A stretch of 64,000 nucleotides of DNA from PXAP01 sp964421595 (GCA_964421595.1 CAYQXY010000019.1:24276-88275), one strand, 5' to 3'; counted from the stretch's first letter, positions 52,676-61,872 are shown. Numbers and translations are program-made. The notes: generated by a model not told the origin, from the sequence alone.

Positions 52676-53731
52676 ATGAAAACATTATTAAAAAAACTGA
52701 CTTACCTGGTAGTCATCGTTACAATTCTTACAAGTTGTTCCTCTTCTGATGGTTCTACTTCCGATACTGATATGGAAAGTAAAGTTTCCTTCTCAGCCGT
52801 ACAGGTAATGACCATGCAATACAGTAATATATCCCGAAATGCGATTTATGCAGCTCAATTGCAACCTTACCGTGAAGTACATCTTTCTTCTGCTGCGCCG
52901 GGCAGGATTGATAAAATCCATGTAATACCCGGGCAAAAAGTAGCCCAGTCGCAATTGTTGGTTGAAATGGATAAAACGCAGCTTCAGCAAGCTGATGTTC
53001 AGCTCCGGAACCTTGAAACAGATTATAAAAGGATCGAAGCTCTTCGTCAGGTTGGGAGTGCTTCACCGCAACAACATGATCAGTTACGCATGCAATATGA
53101 CCTGGCAGTTTCAAACGTTAAATTTCTCAAAGAGAACGCCCGCCTCGCCTCTCCTTTTAATGGAATAGTATCGGGCAAATATTTTGAAGATGGCGAAATG
53201 TTTTCGGGTGCGCCTAATACCCCGGACGGCAAGGCAGCTATCATATCCTTGATCCAAACCCATCAGCTTAAGGCTATAATTAATGTTGCCGAACGGTTTT
53301 ACCCTCTTATAAGAAAAGGAATGGAAATTCAGCTAAGCACAGATGTTTACCAGGGCGAATCATTTAAGGCCAGAATAGAAACTATTTATCCTGAGATTAA
53401 CCCCTCTACCCGTTCTTTTAAAGTAGAAATTTTAGTGCCAAATTCCGACGAAAGATTAAGACCCGGTATGTTTGCAAGGGCAGTCCTCGAATTTGGGCAG
53501 GAAAAAGCATTTGTACTTCCGGCCTATGCTTTACTTAAGATGCAAGGTACCAATGAACGATATGTTTATCTTGAAAAACAAGGTAAGGCACACAGGGTTT
53601 CGGTAAACCCCGGAGACCGCTACGATGACAGAATTGAGATAATTTCTGATCAGATAAAACCTGGAGACAAACTCATTATTGCAGGTCACTCAGGCTTGTC
53701 TCATGGTACGCCCGTGAGAATTAACCAATAG
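52676..53731 (+). CDS. RND efflux periplasmic adaptor (MFP) lipoprotein
   Basis: A 351-residue adaptor with signal and lipobox (ILTSCSSS). It contains the lipoyl-like half-motifs (PGRIDKIHVIPGQKVAQSQLL and ARLASPFNGIVSGKYFEDGE), a helical hairpin between them, a beta-barrel and the C-terminal membrane-proximal domain (EIISDQIKPGDKLIIAG). It bridges the inner-membrane pump and TolC. The helical hairpin is short, as in many Bacteroidota adaptors. It lies 47 bases after the TolC gene and 48 bases before the pump. Confidence 0.92.
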   Translation: MKTLLKKLTYLVVIVTILTSCSSSDGSTSDTDMESKVSFSAVQVMTMQYSNISRNAIYAAQLQPYREVHLSSAAPGRIDKIHVIPGQKVAQSQLLVEMDKTQLQQADVQLRNLETDYKRIEALRQVGSASPQQHDQLRMQYDLAVSNVKFLKENARLASPFNGIVSGKYFEDGEMFSGAPNTPDGKAAIISLIQTHQLKAIINVAERFYPLIRKGMEIQLSTDVYQGESFKARIETIYPEINPSTRSFKVEILVPNSDERLRPGMFARAVLEFGQEKAFVLPAYALLKMQGTNERYVYLEKQGKAHRVSVNPGDRYDDRIEIISDQIKPGDKLIIAGHSGLSHGTPVRINQ

Positions 53732-53779
53732 GCCATCTTTTATTTCATCCCATTTAAAATTAAAAAAACATTCCAAACG

Positions 53780-56700
53780 ATGAGTATATTTAAAAAAGCG
53801 GTCAATAAACCCATAACTACTTTAATGGCTTTTGCCGCTGTGATAGTAATGGGTATCTATTCTATAATGCATATCCCAATTGACCTGTTGCCCGATATAG
53901 AACCTCCTTTTATAACCGTTATGACAGCCTATCCGGGTGCGAATGCCAGTGATATTGAATCCAACATTACCCGTCCGCTGGAAGATGCTTTCAATACGAT
54001 TGACAGGCTTAAACAAATCACATCCGTATCCAGTGACAATTTATCAATTGTGAGTCTTGAATTAAACTGGGGAGCCGACCTCAATGAAGCATCCAACCAG
54101 ATCAGGGAATCGATTGATATGATATACGACAATCTTCCTGATGGAGTATCGAGGCCATCCATATTCAAGTTTAGCATGAATACTCTTCCAATTGTATTTT
54201 ATGCTATTACAGCTGAAGAGAGCTACCCGGGCCTTGAAAAAATACTGGAAGAAAAGATTGTCAACCCACTGAATCGCATAGATGGTATTGGTTCGGTGAG
54301 CCTGGTGGGGTCGCCCGAAAGAAGAATATATGTGGAGATTGACCCGGTAAAACTCAGTGCCTATAATCTTACCATTGAGCAAATAGGGCAGATTGTGCAG
54401 ACAGAGAACCTGAATATGCCTTCGGGAAATGTAAAGATGGGGCAGATGGATTATATGTTCAGGGTACAGGGTGAATTTGCAGAAAGCCATGAGCTTAACC
54501 ATCTTGTGGTAGGTCATTACCAGGGTACTGATGTCTTTCTTAATGATGTGGCGGCAATAAGGGATGGCATCAAGGATTTAACACTTGAAGAGAGAATTGA
54601 TGGTAAATCCGGCGTGCGAATGTTTGTACTGAAGCAATCGGGCGCCAATACAGTGGAGATAGCCAAAGATGTGAAAAATGCACTTGCGGAACTGCAAAAG
54701 GATTTACCTTCTGATGTGCAGATCAGTGAAATAGTAGATACATCGATCTTTATCAGCGATTCAATCAGCAACCTCACACAAACCATGTTTTGGGCTCTGC
54801 TTTTTGTTGTTCTGGTTGTGTTGTTTTTCCTTGGAAAATGGAGAGCGACATTCATCGTGATGGTTACCATCCCTATTTCGTTGATAGTTTCATTTATTTA
54901 CTTATATATCACAGGGGGGTCACTTAATATTATTTCCCTTGCCTCCTTATCCATTGCCTTGGGTATGGTTGTAGATGATGCAATCGTGGTACTGGAAAAT
55001 ATTATGAAACATATTGAACGTGGAGCCAGTCCCAGGGAGGCAGCTATATATGCCACCAATGAAGTATGGCTTTCGGTCATTGTAACAACCCTGGTTATTG
55101 TTGCCGTGTTTTTCCCCTTAACACTGGTTGGTGGACTTACGGGCGTTTTGTTCAAACAGTTAGGATGGATTGTCACCATTACTGTGGTAGTTTCTACCTT
55201 TGCCGCCATCACCCTTACCCCCATGCTCTCTTCTGTATTATTGAAAATGAAAGCCAAAACCCGGAAGAAACAATGGTTTTCTCATGAAAAAATTATCGAA
55301 CCTTTTCTACGCTATCTTGAGAATTCTTACGAGAAGATCATCCAGGTTGCTCTGGTAAATAAGAAAAAAGTATTGATTACATCTTTGGCGATTTTCATCG
55401 GTTCATTGTTTCTGGTTCGCTTTCTCAGTCTTGAATTTATACCCGAGACCGATGAGAGTCAGTTAAGTGCTACCATTGAGCTGACCAGTGGCCTAAGGGT
55501 GGAAGAAACAATAATAACTGCCCGGTACCTGGAAGATTTAATTGCCCGGAAATACCCGGAGGTAGAATTAATCTCCGTTTCATCAGGAGCAGATGATGCA
55601 GCTGGTATGATGGCGCTGTTCAGCGAGTCAGCTTCAAACATGATCAACCTATCCATGCGTTTGGTGGGTCCTTCATCGCGTGAGCGAAGTGTCTGGGAAA
55701 TGGCTGATGATCTTAGAAATGACCTTGAAGAGATCCCGCAAATTGCTTATTATACTGTTTCTACCGACGATGGTGCCGGAGGCGGTACGGGTGGAAGTTC
55801 GGTAGATATTGAAATTTATGGGTATGATTTTGGTGCCACAAGTACCCTTGCCCATGAGTTAAAGGATAAAATCAGCAATATACCCGGTGCTGCTGAAGTA
55901 AAGGTAAGTCGAAAAGACGAACGGCCCGAATTGCAACTGGTGCTTGACCGCAAAAAGCTTGCATCACATGGATTGAATACAGCTATGGTATCAGTTGCTC
56001 TTCGTAACAGGCTCACAGGAATAACTGCTTCCCACCTCAGGGAAGAAGGTGATGAATATGACATCATAATCAGGTACAAGGAAGAGTTTCGCAACTCTGT
56101 AACCGATATAGAAAACTTCTCCATCTTTAACCAACGGGGAGAAGCAGTCACTCTTGGTGAGATAGGAGAAGTAAAGGAGTATTACAACCCACCCAATATT
56201 GAACGCAAAAGAAGGGAACGAGTAGTAACAGTATCTGCTATTCCTTCTACTATCTCTCTTGGTGATCTGGCCTCTGAAATCAATAAAATTGTCGCTGAAA
56301 CAGAACCCCCGCAAGGTGTTATGGTAAGAGTAGGCGGCGACTTCGATGAAATGATGGACTCATTTATTGACCTGGGCCTTTTGTTGCTCATCAGTATCAT
56401 CCTTGTATTTTTGGTCATGGCATCGCAGTTTGAATCATTTGTAATGCCGTTCGTGGTAATGTTCTCTATTCCTTTCTCCTTCACGGGCGTTATCCTGGCA
56501 CTGCTGATCACCAATACGACCCTGAGCATTATAGCAGGACTTGGAGCGGTGCTCCTGATAGGTATCGTGGTGAAAAACGGTATTGTGCTGATAGATTATA
56601 TCAATTTGCTTCGTGACAAGGGTACCCCCTTGAACATAGCCATTGCCACGGCAGGGAAAAGCCGGTTAAGACCGGTATTGATGACTGCTATGACAACAAT

Positions 56701-56926
56701 CCTGGCCATGCTGCCCATGGCAATGAGTGCTGGCGAAGGTTCTGAAATCTGGAGCCCAATGGGTATTTCCTTAATCGGAGGATTGATATTCTCCACCCTG
56801 ATAACCATGGTGCTGATTCCCGTGGTATATGGTATTGTTTCACGCAAGGGCGAGCGCGATAAAATTAGGTCAGTAAGAGACAAATTTACTTTTTTACAAA
56901 CAACTCCTAAATTAATTGAAATATGA
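53780..56926 (+). CDS. RND-family efflux pump, AcrB/HAE1 type
   Basis: A 1048-residue inner-membrane transporter with the 12-helix RND plan and two large periplasmic loops. The proton relay is intact: D399 and D400 in VVDDAIVVLEN and K932 in VVKNGIVLIDY. MHIPIDLLPDIEPPFITV opens the first loop. These features favour hydrophobic/drug efflux over heavy-metal pumping, though the substrate is unknown. The stop overlaps the start of the PII-like gene by four bases, so translation of the two is coupled. Expression is probably under the upstream LytTR system. Confidence 0.94.
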   Translation: MSIFKKAVNKPITTLMAFAAVIVMGIYSIMHIPIDLLPDIEPPFITVMTAYPGANASDIESNITRPLEDAFNTIDRLKQITSVSSDNLSIVSLELNWGADLNEASNQIRESIDMIYDNLPDGVSRPSIFKFSMNTLPIVFYAITAEESYPGLEKILEEKIVNPLNRIDGIGSVSLVGSPERRIYVEIDPVKLSAYNLTIEQIGQIVQTENLNMPSGNVKMGQMDYMFRVQGEFAESHELNHLVVGHYQGTDVFLNDVAAIRDGIKDLTLEERIDGKSGVRMFVLKQSGANTVEIAKDVKNALAELQKDLPSDVQISEIVDTSIFISDSISNLTQTMFWALLFVVLVVLFFLGKWRATFIVMVTIPISLIVSFIYLYITGGSLNIISLASLSIALGMVVDDAIVVLENIMKHIERGASPREAAIYATNEVWLSVIVTTLVIVAVFFPLTLVGGLTGVLFKQLGWIVTITVVVSTFAAITLTPMLSSVLLKMKAKTRKKQWFSHEKIIEPFLRYLENSYEKIIQVALVNKKKVLITSLAIFIGSLFLVRFLSLEFIPETDESQLSATIELTSGLRVEETIITARYLEDLIARKYPEVELISVSSGADDAAGMMALFSESASNMINLSMRLVGPSSRERSVWEMADDLRNDLEEIPQIAYYTVSTDDGAGGGTGGSSVDIEIYGYDFGATSTLAHELKDKISNIPGAAEVKVSRKDERPELQLVLDRKKLASHGLNTAMVSVALRNRLTGITASHLREEGDEYDIIIRYKEEFRNSVTDIENFSIFNQRGEAVTLGEIGEVKEYYNPPNIERKRRERVVTVSAIPSTISLGDLASEINKIVAETEPPQGVMVRVGGDFDEMMDSFIDLGLLLLISIILVFLVMASQFESFVMPFVVMFSIPFSFTGVILALLITNTTLSIIAGLGAVLLIGIVVKNGIVLIDYINLLRDKGTPLNIAIATAGKSRLRPVLMTAMTTILAMLPMAMSAGEGSEIWSPMGISLIGGLIFSTLITMVLIPVVYGIVSRKGERDKIRSVRDKFTFLQTTPKLIEI

Positions 56927-57216
56927 AAGCAGTAATTATAGCCTTTAACCAGGCAAACAGTGAAAAAGTCGAGTTTATTTTAGATCATCACGAAATCAGA
57001 GGTTATACCTGGTGGAACGATGTACAGGGCCGGGGTACCCAAACCGGCGAACCAAGAAAAGGTACCCACACGTGGCCTGAAATGAATTCTGCTGCCATGG
57101 TGGTAATTCCCGACGAAAAAGTTGATCTGCTTTTGGAAAGTATTAAAATGCTGGATGAAATTAACCAGGAAGTTGGTATCCGTGCTTTTGTGTTAAACGT
57201 GGAGCAATCTTGTTAA
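56923..57216 (+). CDS. PII-like small protein translationally coupled to the RND pump
   Basis: A 97-residue protein with the compact alpha-beta pattern of PII/ferredoxin-like signalling proteins: MKAVIIAFNQANSEKVEFIL, HHEIRGYTWWNDVQGRG, SAAMVVIPDEKVDLLLESIK and IRAFVLNVEQSC. Its order beta-alpha-beta-beta-alpha-beta and the GRGTQTGEPRKG loop resemble PII-type T-loops, but the classic PII uridylylation tyrosine is not evident. Its ATGA overlap with the pump gene implies stoichiometric linkage. PII-like proteins are known beside some transporters. The ligand and target here are unknown. Confidence 0.7.
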   Translation: MKAVIIAFNQANSEKVEFILDHHEIRGYTWWNDVQGRGTQTGEPRKGTHTWPEMNSAAMVVIPDEKVDLLLESIKMLDEINQEVGIRAFVLNVEQSC

Positions 57217-57218
57217 AA

Positions 57219-57557
57219 ATGAGCATATCTAAATTAGCCGACATACATCCCGAGGCAATAATTGGCAGGGATGTAACCATTTTGTAGTTATCGGTGATTG
57301 AACATGGATAGGTACCGGGGCATGCATTTACCCCGGTGCCCGTATCGGGAAGCAAGGTAAAATATTCACCGGGCCATCATTTCCAGCATTCCGCAGGATT
57401 TACATTTAACGGTGAATACGCCACCGCTGAAATAGGTGATCATTCAACCATCCGGGAATATGCTACCATTAACCGGGGTACTTCCAGCAAAGGGGTTACC
57501 AGGTCAGGATCTCATACTTTGTTGATGGCATACAGCCATGTTGGACCCCTGCCATAA
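57219..57557 (+). pseudogene. Degraded lpxA-like pseudogene (5' part)
   Basis: Two bases after the PII-like stop a reading frame opens MSISKLADIHPEAIIGRDVT, the start of a UDP-N-acetylglucosamine acyltransferase. It is broken almost at once by in-frame stops and frame changes near 57284, 57298 and 57400. The LpxA sequence reappears in shifted frames: ARIGKQGKIFTG and, to the end, FNGEYATAEIGDHSTIREYA, INRGTSSKGVT and LLMAYSHVG. It then stops near residue 115 of about 260. At least three independent lesions and the missing C-terminal half show a dead copy. A functional lpxA must lie elsewhere, because lpxH is intact here. Confidence 0.85.
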
Positions 57558-57821
57558 TTTCAAACCCTGCCAGCTCAATGCTCGTTGACCGAAAATTTGT
57601 ACGATGCAAGTCAAAAACTGAATAACAATAACAATAGTGTAGGTGTATTGCTTAATGATGAGCATTTCAGTACCCAATTAAAAAACACGATGGGCAACCT
57701 TGAGTCAAGTACAGAAAGACTGGATGAAAATTTAGAAGCGCTTCAACACAATTTCTTGTTTCGGGGCTATTTCAAACGCAATGCAAAGGAAGAACAACGC
57801 TCAAGAAGTATAAACGAATAG
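57558..57821 (+). pseudogene. C-terminal fragment of an MCE/MlaD-like protein
   Basis: The frame open from 57558 to the stop at 57819 ends in LEALQHNFLFRGYFKRNAKEE, a tail typical of MCE/MlaD-type lipid-transport substrate-binding proteins. Before it lies a helical stretch (NNNNSVGVLLNDEHFSTQLK, MGNLESSTERLDEN). The MCE domain, membrane anchor and start codon are missing, and the piece is joined directly to the lpxA remnant. It is best read as the leftover 3' end of a deleted gene. Expression from the TTG at 57585 is unlikely. Confidence 0.65.
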
Positions 57822-58335
57822 CCTACTGCGGAATAACCCACGCACCATGACAACCGCTTACAAGCTAATATTTATGAATATTTTCATTAATACTTAAAAT
57901 TCCAAATATTATAAAGATGAAAAAGCTGTCCTATTTGTTTTTATTCAGCTACCTGATGGCTTTGACAATGTTTGAATTGGCAAGTAGCCGTCTGGACAGA
58001 CTGAAGGAAAAATCCTGTGTGTTTATTCAGTCTTTTTTTCAGTGATTTCAGAGGAGAAAAGTCAATTTGTCAAAAAAATCGAATTGTTTCAACAAGCTTG
58101 GATTCTTGCGGCCCCTGCCCTGTTGTGTACTGCTTTTGAAACAGTATCTTAATTAAGGAAATGGCCATTGATGATGTGATCTGGTCAGGATTCTGATATC
58201 ACGGCAAGATCACATTGCCTTTCTTCTGTATTTATAGTTTCTTCTGTGTGGACTCCACGAAAGTTACTGTATTGAAAGAAAAGTTCAATCAGTGCTTATT
58301 AGATTATTAATGATGGGAAGTTACCTTTTGAATTT
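57822..58335. other. Intergenic region after the gene remnants, with a 42-codon open frame
   Basis: These 514 bases lie between the MCE remnant and frr. At 57917-58045 an ATG opens a 42-residue frame (MKKLSYLFLFSYLMALTMFE, then basic residues) with a signal-like start. It could be a short peptide or the 5' leftover of a lost secreted protein. Further open but unrecognised sequence follows around 58200-58310. With the two pseudogenes next door the whole 57219-58335 stretch looks like decayed sequence. Confidence 0.4.
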
Positions 58336-58899
58336 CTATATGGTCATTATATCCTCTTCTTTTTTAACCAGCAGGTCTTCAACCTTTTGAATATAGCCAT
58401 CAGTAAGTTTCTGAACATCATGTTCTGCTCTTTTAACCACATCCTCTTCAAGCCCCTCCTTTTGCATCTTTTTCAGTTCTTCATTGGCATCCCTTCTGGC
58501 GTTACGAATGCTGACCCTTCCGAATTCACCTTCTGACTTCACCTGTTTAACAAGGTTTTTGCGTCTCTCTTCTGTCAGGGCAGGAACGACAATTCGTAGT
58601 GTCTCACCGTTATTTACCGGATTGAATCCAAGGTTGGCATTCATGATAGCCCTTTCGATAGTTTCAAGCATCTTCTTTTCCCATGGCTGAACCATTATTG
58701 TGCGCGGGTCAGGAGTATTAACATTCGCTACCTGGTTAAGGGGTGTATTTGCACCATAATAATCAACGTGTATACTGTCGAGCATATGAGGACTTGCCTT
58801 TCCTGCACGCAGTTTAGCCAATTCATCATGCAGAAAGGTAATGGCTTTCTCCATCTTGTCTTCAGCAATATCAAGAATTAATTGTACATCTTCTTCCAT
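58336..58899 (-). CDS. frr: Ribosome recycling factor
   Basis: A 187-residue tRNA-mimic protein (MEKAITFLHDELAKLRAGKASPHM, VNTPDPRTIMVQPWEKKML, PALTEERRKNLVKQVKSEGE). With EF-G it splits post-termination ribosomes. It starts 52 bases after pyrH on the same strand, the common pyrH-frr pair. The length is typical. Confidence 0.96.
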   Translation of the reverse strand: MEEDVQLILDIAEDKMEKAITFLHDELAKLRAGKASPHMLDSIHVDYYGANTPLNQVANVNTPDPRTIMVQPWEKKMLETIERAIMNANLGFNPVNNGETLRIVVPALTEERRKNLVKQVKSEGEFGRVSIRNARRDANEELKKMQKEGLEEDVVKRAEHDVQKLTDGYIQKVEDLLVKKEEDIMTI

Positions 58900-58951
58900 G
58901 GCGTTTACTTATTAATTTCTATACTGTTATAAATGCGGAGGATAAATATAT

Positions 58952-59662
58952 TCAATTTTTTACGAATGTACCAATCCTTTCTCCCAAAATTATTTTTTTC
59001 AGATTACCTTTCTGGTTAATATCAAAAACAACCATATTCAGGTTATTCTCACTGCATAATGTATATGCTGTCAGGTCTACAATTTTCAAACCTTTGCTAT
59101 ATGCTTCATCGAAACTTATCTCATCATACTTAACAGCATCAGGAACCTTTTCCGGATCGGCCGAAAAGATCCCGTCCACACGGGTTCCTTTTATCAGAAG
59201 GTCGGCCCCCATTTCAACAGCACGAAGTGCAGCAGCTGTGTCAGTAGTAAAGAAGGGATTACCGGTTCCTGCAGCAAAAATAACAACCTCCCCATTTTCA
59301 AATGCTTCATTTGTTAATTGCTTACTGTAACCCTGGCCAACAGGTTCCATCCTGATGGCAGTCAGGAGGCGGCATTTCAGGCCAAGGCTTTCAAGTGCAG
59401 ACTGCATTGCCAGTCCATTGATAACGGTGGCCATCATCCCCATATAATCACCCTTCACCCGATCGAAGCCTTTATCGACACCCTTTAGTCCGCGGAAAAT
59501 ATTTCCACCTCCAATTACCACACCTAACTTTACCCCGAGGCCGGCAATTGTACTGATCTCATTTGCATAACGCAACAGACTTTCAGGTTCAATACCATGA
59601 CTTCCGCTTCCCATAAGCGACTCTCCGCTAAGCTTGAGCAATACCTTATTATACTTGATCAT
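58952..59662 (-). CDS. pyrH: UMP kinase
   Basis: A 236-residue amino-acid-kinase-fold enzyme that makes UDP from UMP. KVLLKLSGESLMG, VVIGGGNIFRG, GDYMGMMATVINGLAMQ and FAAGTGNPFFTTDTAAALRA are the family signatures. It precedes frr. The region 59663-59978 separates it from tsf, which ends in a terminator, so pyrH-frr probably has its own promoter. Confidence 0.96.
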   Translation of the reverse strand: MIKYNKVLLKLSGESLMGSGSHGIEPESLLRYANEISTIAGLGVKLGVVIGGGNIFRGLKGVDKGFDRVKGDYMGMMATVINGLAMQSALESLGLKCRLLTAIRMEPVGQGYSKQLTNEAFENGEVVIFAAGTGNPFFTTDTAAALRAVEMGADLLIKGTRVDGIFSADPEKVPDAVKYDEISFDEAYSKGLKIVDLTAYTLCSENNLNMVVFDINQKGNLKKIILGERIGTFVKN

Positions 59663-59978
59663 AAGATTACTATTAATATTTTCAGGTAAATTAATATCAG
59701 AATATGTTGATATGCAAATGATATACCGGGTCGATAAATGGCTGAAAAAATTACTCTGTCGTTTTAAATACCGGCCGGCAATTTAAGGTCAATCCATTAA
59801 AAATAATTGTCACTACCTCATTTTACAATCATTGTAATTCCCGGATAACCGGTAAATATTTTCAATATGAGGCACAACAAGTCCCTCATTGCCTTAAAAG
59901 CATGAAGTTAAAAAATAAATCAGAAATGCTTTGGGAAAGAAGAAAAAAAAAGAGAGCTGCAAGGCTCTCTATTTTTTT
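59663..59978. other. Intergenic region pyrH-tsf
   Basis: These 316 bases contain the tsf terminator at the right end and the pyrH promoter region at the left. A minus-strand TATCATTTGC around 59710-59720 resembles a -7 box but has one extra base. No gene is seen. Confidence 0.4.
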
Positions 59979-59980
59979 TT
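59942..59980 (-). terminator. Rho-independent terminator after tsf
   Basis: The stem AGAGAGC/GCTCTCT is perfect with a 6-base loop, framed by A- and T-runs on both sides. It begins at the tsf stop codon on the minus strand and closes the rplM-rpsI-rpsB-tsf run. Confidence 0.9.
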
Positions 59981-60806
59981 AGTTGGTTAATGCGTACCTT
60001 ATAAAGGAAGTTACCGTTAGATTTTTGTCCTGATCCTGCAGGTACTCGCGTACCGTTTTTTTAGAGTCTTTGGTGAAATCCTGATTCAACAAGGTGCTTT
60101 CTTTATAAAATTTGTTCAGTTTTCCAAGAGCAATCCTTTCAAGGAGTTCTTCAGCTTTACCTTCAAGCCTGGCCTGTTCTTTACCTATTTCAATCTCTTT
60201 ATCGATTACTGATTGTGGAATACTGTCCTTGTCAACTGATACCGGACTCATCGCAGCGATTTGCATAGCTATATCTTTCCCTACCTGAAGATCGGCTTTC
60301 TGATTTAAACCCACTAATGTAGCAAGTTTATTTCCCGGATGAATATAGGGTATCACCTGTGCAGCTTCAATTTTCTCATAAAAGGAAACATCAATTTTCT
60401 CACCAATTATCCCAATTTGCTCTACAATTAGATCTGCAATTTTTGTCCCGTTAAGTTCAAGTTCTTTAAGCTCTTCAAGGTTTGCAGGATTCTTTTCAAG
60501 AGCCAGGTCAAGAATTGACCAGGCAAATGCTACAAAACCTTCGTTTTTAGCTACAAAATCTGTTTCACTGTTCAAAACGATAACAGCACCACGTGTAGCA
60601 TCACTTGTCACCTTTGCCAGTACAGCTCCTTCAGTAGCATCTCTGTCGGCCCTTTTATTTGCAACAGCCTGCCCTTTTTTACGTATTATATCAGAGGCTG
60701 CTTCAAAATCGCCATTAGCTTCAGCCAGAGCATTCTTACAATCCATCATACCGGCTCCGGTCATGTTTCTGAGTTTTTTTACATCTGATGCACTTATTTC
60801 AGCCAT
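59979..60806 (-). CDS. tsf: Translation elongation factor Ts
   Basis: A 275-residue EF-Tu nucleotide exchange factor. The UBA-like N-terminus (SASDVKKLRNMTGAGMMDCK) and the conserved NSETDFVAKNEGFVAFA identify it. It lies 36 bases downstream of rpsB in the standard rpsB-tsf order. Confidence 0.96.
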   Translation of the reverse strand: MAEISASDVKKLRNMTGAGMMDCKNALAEANGDFEAASDIIRKKGQAVANKRADRDATEGAVLAKVTSDATRGAVIVLNSETDFVAKNEGFVAFAWSILDLALEKNPANLEELKELELNGTKIADLIVEQIGIIGEKIDVSFYEKIEAAQVIPYIHPGNKLATLVGLNQKADLQVGKDIAMQIAAMSPVSVDKDSIPQSVIDKEIEIGKEQARLEGKAEELLERIALGKLNKFYKESTLLNQDFTKDSKKTVREYLQDQDKNLTVTSFIRYALTN

Positions 60807-60842
60807 GATTATTTGAAATTTTTAAGATAAATATTGCTTTAA

Positions 60843-61766
60843 TTATTCCTTGTCTTCTGCAGTTTTGCCTGATTTAACATCTTCCTTTTCAACAGGATCC
60901 TGCCTGTCACCGGCGGGTTTCCTGCGGGGACGTGCACTCCTTTTTTCACTGTCATCACTATCTTCCCCTGAATCATCATCAGATTCAGATCTCCTTGTCC
61001 GGGCACGACGCGGTTCATTCCTGTCCCTTTTATCAGCCGATTTTTTCTCTTTGGTAGAGACATCTTTGTCTTTCTCACTCTTCCTTTCATCAAGACCTTC
61101 CTGAATCGCCTGAGCCATAAGACCAATGATCAATGAAATAGATTTTGATGCATCATCGTTTGCCGGAATGGCAAAATCAACAACATTAGGGTCAGAGTTT
61201 GTATCAACAATGGCAAAAACCGGTATGTTAAGCCTTTTGGCTTCACGCACTGCAATATACTCCTTCATGACATCAACAATAAACAAGGCTGCCGGCAATC
61301 TTGTAAGATCGGCAATACTTCCGAAGTTTTTGTCAAGCTTGGCTCTCTGTCGCAATATCTGCAGGCGTTCTCTTTTCGCCAGGTTGGTAAATGTACCGTC
61401 ATGCTCCATTTTGTCGATTACCGACATCTTTTTTACAGATTTCCTTATAGTAGGGAAATTCGTGAGCATACCACCCGGCCACCGCTCTGTCACAAAAGGC
61501 ATATTAATGGCAGTTATCTTCTCATCAATTATATCTTTTGCCTGCTTCTTGGTAGCAACAAACAGTATTTTTCTGCCAGACCTTGCAATTTGTTTAAGCG
61601 CTGAAGCGGCCTCTTCAATCTTCACTATGGTCTTATGCAGATCAATTATATGAATCCCGTTACGCTCCATGAAAATATAAGGGGCCATTGCCGGATTCCA
61701 TTTTCTTTTCAGGTGACCAAAGTGTACTCCGGCCTCCAGTAATTCATCAAAATTTGTTCTTGGCAT
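60843..61766 (-). CDS. rpsB: Ribosomal protein S2 with charged C-terminal tail
   Basis: A 307-residue S2. The core (1 to about 232) has the usual VHFGHLKRKWNPAM start, the RWPGGMLTNFPTIRKS segment and VDTNSDPNVVDFAIPANDDA. The last 75 residues are low-complexity mixed charge (KSADKRDRNEPRRARTRRSE, then DDDSGEDSDDSEK), beyond the length of ordinary S2. Together with S16 it is the second ribosomal protein in this window with an apparently disordered extension. It lies in the order rplM-rpsI-rpsB-tsf. Confidence 0.96.
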   Translation of the reverse strand: MPRTNFDELLEAGVHFGHLKRKWNPAMAPYIFMERNGIHIIDLHKTIVKIEEAASALKQIARSGRKILFVATKKQAKDIIDEKITAINMPFVTERWPGGMLTNFPTIRKSVKKMSVIDKMEHDGTFTNLAKRERLQILRQRAKLDKNFGSIADLTRLPAALFIVDVMKEYIAVREAKRLNIPVFAIVDTNSDPNVVDFAIPANDDASKSISLIIGLMAQAIQEGLDERKSEKDKDVSTKEKKSADKRDRNEPRRARTRRSESDDDSGEDSDDSEKRSARPRRKPAGDRQDPVEKEDVKSGKTAEDKE

Positions 61767-61872
61767 TACTTGAATTTTAGGTTCGTTTACATTCTTATTT
61801 TATCAACCTCCAGGTAGTTCCAGAAATTCTGAAAGTCCTGCAGATTTAGATACTAAACTACAACATGAAAGC

